Source: an uncultured Lachnospiraceae bacterium
GTDB taxonomy: Bacteria > Bacillota > Clostridia > Lachnospirales > Lachnospiraceae
Assembly (NCBI GenBank): GCA_904395885.1
Contig: CAJFOF010000077.1
Location: forward strand, 1 to 35,065
Length of the DNA: 35,065 nucleotides
Direction of reading: 5' to 3'
The notes beneath the pieces are model-generated. The model made no database searches and had not been told where the DNA came from. It worked only from the letters and a program-made list of their open reading frames with translations. The stretch's first letter is position 1, and each line of letters opens with the position of its first letter. Below are positions 33,294 to 35,065 of this stretch, piece after piece. A program made the position numbers and the translations under genes.

Positions 33294-33319
33294 AACTTTT
33301 TCCTCCTTAATATTTATTA

Positions 33320-33340
33320 TTTGAACGTAAGTAAGTCAAA
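33320..33340 (-). promoter_or_regulatory. Dyad in the leader of the 161-residue gene
   Basis: TTTGA (33320-33324) and TCAAA (33336-33340) flank ACGTAAGTAAG. It lies 27 bases before the gene start. It has the look of a regulator site and is a second candidate for the TetR operator, but it is not repeated upstream of tetR. Confidence 0.35.
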
Positions 33341-33388
33341 TATGTCCATTTTACGTTTTTCTTTGCATGGTTTCAGCTTCTATAATCA

Positions 33389-33426
33389 TAAAATAAAAAC
33401 AAATTAGCTTTTTTGTCTTTATTTTG
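33389..33426 (-). promoter_or_regulatory. 38-bp dyad upstream of the unknown operon (candidate TetR operator 1)
   Basis: Arms TAAAATAAAAACAA (33389-33402) and TGTCTTTATTTT (33414-33425) are identical to those at 34134-34171 and have the same spacing, while the central 11 bases differ. On the minus strand a weak -35 AAGACA and -10 TATTTT could lie inside it. Confidence 0.55.
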
Positions 33427-33435
33427 GTTGAAGCA

Positions 33436-33481
33436 AAATCCGCCCGAATAAAACACCACAGCAAAATATTCGGACGGATTT
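33436..33481 (-). terminator. Terminator of the tetR gene
   Basis: AAATCCGCCCGAATA (33436-33450) and TATTCGGACGGATTT (33467-33481) form a 15-bp stem with one mismatch, two bases after the tetR stop. On the minus strand it is followed by TTTTGCTTC. Confidence 0.85.
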
Positions 33482-33483
33482 AC

Positions 33484-34119
33484 TTAATTCTCGTCATTCA
33501 AAATCTGGGGGTCCGTTTTCAATTTCTCCAAGATATCCACAATCGCATCAAGTTGAAAATCAACTGTTTCATCCGCAACTTCAGGAACAAACAAGGGGAG
33601 GGTATCGGGGAGTGCTCTGCGTATAATCATCGCTGTCAGACTTAAATTTGTAAACAGATTGATCCGTTTTGCGTCTACCTTTATCCCAAAGCTTTCTAAA
33701 ATTTTTCCAAAGAGCCAGTGCTGTTTTTGACGAAACATCTGGTAGCTTTCCTTTGACAGCCGCTTAAAAATAAGCTGCTGTTCCTCAATTGTTAAAACAG
33801 CAATTCCGTTTTCTTCCCCGTAGCAGCAATCATGGAGAAATTTTTTTACAGCTTCACGCCAGCTCAAAGCAGGATCAGCCATCAACTTTTGAACATACTC
33901 GATGACTTTAGGCTGCTGCCAGTATAGCGTTTCAAGCACCAGATCTTCTTTTGTTGGAAAAAAAGAATAGAAAAAACTTCTTGAAATGCCAACTTTTTTA
34001 TACACCTGCTCCACGGTTGTATGTTGTATGCCTTGCTTTGCCATCAGTTCAAGCCCGACAGAAATAAGGGCTGTTCGGATACGTTCCCTATCCTCCTCAG
34101 AATAAGATACCCTTGGCAT
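33484..34119 (-). CDS. TetR/AcrR-family transcriptional regulator
   Basis: 211 residues. The N-terminal helix-turn-helix is clear: TTVEQVYKKVGISRSFFYSF followed by FPTKEDLVLE, positions about 34-63. The C-terminal ligand-binding domain is helical and not assignable to a ligand. GAGGTGAT lies before the ATG. It most likely represses itself and the operon to its left through the 38-bp dyads. The target genes are not the usual efflux pump, so the signal it responds to is open. Confidence 0.94.
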   Translation of the reverse strand: MPRVSYSEEDRERIRTALISVGLELMAKQGIQHTTVEQVYKKVGISRSFFYSFFPTKEDLVLETLYWQQPKVIEYVQKLMADPALSWREAVKKFLHDCCYGEENGIAVLTIEEQQLIFKRLSKESYQMFRQKQHWLFGKILESFGIKVDAKRINLFTNLSLTAMIIRRALPDTLPLFVPEVADETVDFQLDAIVDILEKLKTDPQILNDEN

Positions 34120-34133
34120 CGTATCACCTCATG

Positions 34134-34171
34134 TAAAATAAAAACAAAATGAGAATCATGTCTTTATTTTA
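34134..34171 (-). promoter_or_regulatory. 38-bp dyad upstream of tetR (candidate TetR operator 2)
   Basis: TAAAATAAAAACAA (34134-34147) and TGTCTTTATTTTA (34159-34171) are inverted repeats of each other with two differences. Same arms and same 38-bp length as the site at 33389. It begins 14 bases upstream of the tetR start codon. Confidence 0.55.
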
Positions 34172-34290
34172 GCATATTCAATAGGAGAACACAAGAGCAA
34201 AGTGCCATAGTACCTGCGGCACCAGCAATACCGATTTGCTTTATTACAGTGATTAGCGTCAGTGTACAAGGGACAACACGCCTCAGCCAT
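34156..34290 (-). other. Possible cysteine-rich 44-residue reading frame
   Basis: The frame MAEACCPLYTDANHCNKANR and onward has six cysteines and ends KIKT just before tetR, overlapping the candidate operator. It has no ribosome binding site and lacks a start other than this internal Met. The same sequence, frame-shifted, is at 72-118. It is either a remnant of a small cysteine-rich gene or a noncoding repeat that happens to be open. Confidence 0.3.
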
Positions 34291-34416
34291 GTAAATTCGG
34301 GCGTTCTCAGCGTTATCCTCTATCAGCGTACGAGAGACGTACGCGGAATGAAAGTAACGTAGGGGCAGGACAAATTAGCCCTTCATCGACCGTATTGTCC
34401 CCTTGCACACTGACGC
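34256..34416. repeat. Inverted repeat unit of 161 bp with an inner perfect hairpin
   Basis: The segment 34256-34276 is the inverted copy of 34395-34416, with one mismatch and one indel. Between them GCGTACG (34326-34332) and CGTACGC (34338-34344) form a perfect seven-pair stem with loop AGAGA. The left arm is part of the sequence shared with 72-118. No coding function is assigned. Beyond it, 34417-34724 holds only the hairpin at 34554 and no gene I can support. Confidence 0.6.
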
Positions 34417-34553
34417 TATACTGGCATGTTTAATAGGGGGATTATATGTAATGCACAAGAAAAAGGAAATGATAAACTATCCGAGAATATCTGGATTGAG
34501 CGGATTCTATGGTATCGCCAAATTGATATAACTCAAAAGTAATAATAAATGTG

Positions 34554-34587
34554 GGTCTGCTGAATGAAGTAAATAAAACAGCAGACC
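34554..34587. terminator. Hairpin with perfect 9-bp stem
   Basis: GGTCTGCTG (34554-34562) pairs with CAGCAGACC (34579-34587), 16-base A-rich loop. A second small stem GCCC/GGGC (34589-34592 with 34607-34610) follows. No T-run; role unknown. Confidence 0.4.
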
Positions 34588-34724
34588 AGCCCTGACTCAT
34601 TGAAAAGGGCCATTTCAGGAATGGGAGAGAGTCTGTTTCATTTACAATAGAAAAATGCTTCTATGTAAGAACGTCTGTTGCATATATCAATAAAAAACGA
34701 ATGCGGAAAATAAGGGAATGTTCT

Positions 34725-34747
34725 TCAAATATAAATAGAAATTAACA
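34725..34747 (-). repeat. Right terminal inverted repeat
   Basis: Partner of 31749-31771. Directly followed by TGAG (34748-34751), the same four bases that precede the left repeat. Confidence 0.7.
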
Positions 34748-34790
34748 TGAGTTCTCATCACAGCGGTAATTTAAGATTGTGCGGAAAACT

Positions 34791-34840
34791 GCCGCGGCTG
34801 TCAGTGAAAAGCTGATAGACTGCGGCTTTCTCTTGTTTTT
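34791..34840 (+). terminator. Intrinsic terminator, probably the original purD terminator
   Basis: GCCGCGGCTGTCAG (34791-34804) pairs with CTGATAGACTGCGGC (34812-34826), with G-U pairs and a small bulge, followed by TTTCTCTTGTTTTT. No gene now precedes it directly. Removing the 3-kb element would place it about 60 bases after the purD stop codon. Confidence 0.75.
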
Positions 34841-34883
34841 AAAGAAACCGTAAGATATAAGTAACACCTGGGAGATAGAGGTA

Positions 34884-34892
34884 TGGTATAAT
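34884..34892 (+). promoter_or_regulatory. Extended -10 promoter candidate
   Basis: TGGTATAAT is an extended -10 motif; I see no good -35 box. It would drive transcription through the hairpin at 34917 toward the right edge of the window. Confidence 0.4.
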
Positions 34893-34916
34893 ATTTGCGA
34901 TGGCAATGAGCAGTGC

Positions 34917-34981
34917 GTCCAGAGATAACCGGCAGGCTGCGCGGCGTTTACGCAGAAGCAGCCTGCCGGTTATCTCTGGAC
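34917..34981. repeat. Perfect 24-bp inverted repeat with 17-base loop
   Basis: The arms 34917-34940 and 34958-34981 are exact reverse complements, beginning GTCCAGAGATAACCGGCAGG. The loop contains a smaller CGTTTACG palindrome. No T-run follows. It may be a stable RNA hairpin or a palindromic repeat element; its right arm runs into the tandem repeat. Confidence 0.8.
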
Positions 34982-35065
34982 ATAGGGCGAAGCCCGCAGG
35001 CGAGAAGAAGCGAAGCGAAATCGAGCGCACTGCGAAGAATCGACATAGGGCGAAGCCCGCAGGCG
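34979..35065. repeat. 63-bp tandem repeat, cut by the window edge
   Basis: Bases 34979-35002 recur exactly at 35042-35065, giving a 63-bp period; the unit contains GGGCGAAGCCC (a small hairpin) and GCGAAGCGAAATCGAGCGC. Only the beginning of the second unit is in the window. Noncoding as far as can be seen. Confidence 0.8.

Larger units (their letters stand above)
31749..34747. mobile_element. Putative 3-kb inserted element with terminal inverted repeats
   Basis: The segment is bounded by 23-bp inverted repeats (31749-31771 and 34725-34747, 22 of 23 identical) that start TGTTAATTTCTATTTA. TGAG stands directly outside both ends (31745-31748 and 34748-34751), like a 4-bp target duplication. It begins 14 bases after purD, and a good terminator lies 44 bases beyond its right end, as if it had split purD from its terminator. 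Cargo, all on the minus strand: a TetR regulator, two small or unknown proteins, a DUF1266-like pseudogene and a cysteine-rich remnant. It appears more AT-rich than its flanks. No transposase or recombinase is found, so it would be non-autonomous or decayed. Confidence 0.6.

Noticed and set aside
34451-34531. Short frame starting MHKKKEMINYPRISG
   Set aside because: Only 26 codons, in a repeat-rich noncoding stretch, with a poor ribosome binding site distance.
1-35065. CRISPR array or phage genes
   Set aside because: No regularly spaced repeats with unique spacers, no cas or phage structural genes; the only tandem repeat (34979 onward) has no spacer pattern.

Overview
The window reads as chromosomal DNA of a Gram-positive anaerobe of the class Clostridia, most likely a gut Lachnospiraceae. 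The grounds are strong AGGAGG ribosome binding sites, TTGACA/TATAAT-type promoters, a class A flavodiiron protein, the PyrK/PyrD type 1B dihydroorotate dehydrogenase, a cytoplasmic sulfatase, and familiar rpsO-pnp, pyr and pur blocks. Species cannot be named from sequence reading alone.

Layout. (1) 1-222: no clear gene; a degenerate copy of a sequence also found near 34.3 kb, plus overlapping hairpins. (2) 223-11378: a sugar-acid or sulfated-sugar type catabolic locus. It holds a fused mannose-family PTS EIIC-EIID, an L-fucose-isomerase-like ketol isomerase, a LacI-family repressor, a CUT1 ABC importer (binding lipoprotein plus two permeases, no ATPase), an intracellular formylglycine-type sulfatase, a class II aldolase and a SIS-domain sugar-phosphate protein. 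Four near-identical 16-bp operators (261, 1967, 3535, 4633) tie the four transcription units together. I infer import of a sulfated sugar, desulfation in the cytoplasm, then isomerase, SIS and aldolase steps; the substrate is unknown. (3) 11382-14143: rpsO and pnp with their own promoter, a structured leader and two intergenic hairpins. (4) 14166-20168: a more GC-rich operon with a secreted M14 carboxypeptidase-like protein, an ABC ATPase, an unrecognised exported 537-residue protein and two ABC-2 permeases. (5) 20197-21402, minus strand: a flavodiiron protein sharing a bidirectional terminator with (4). (6) 21604-28134: pyrF-pyrK-pyrD-pyrE, then a 49-residue membrane protein, a VanZ-like protein, a small membrane protein and an M29-type aminopeptidase, all tightly packed. 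(7) 28131-31735: purE-purM-purN-purD from a promoter whose start lies in a large AT-rich dyad.

(8) 31749-34747 looks like an inserted element. It is bounded by 23-bp inverted repeats (22 of 23 match) and flanked by a 4-bp direct repeat TGAG, and it begins 14 bases after the purD stop codon. The likely original purD terminator lies on the far side, at 34791-34840. The element carries a TetR-family regulator, a 161-residue unknown protein, a 59-residue membrane protein and a DUF1266-like pseudogene broken by three frameshifts, all on the minus strand. A 38-bp dyad of identical layout stands upstream of both tetR and the unknown operon, so it is a candidate operator. No transposase is visible. 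(9) 34841-35065: a possible promoter, a perfect 24-bp-stem hairpin, and the start of a 63-bp tandem repeat that runs out of the window.

The two parts most likely to be new are the four-operator sulfated-sugar locus with its mixed PTS/ABC transport, and the 3-kb TetR element between purD and its terminator.
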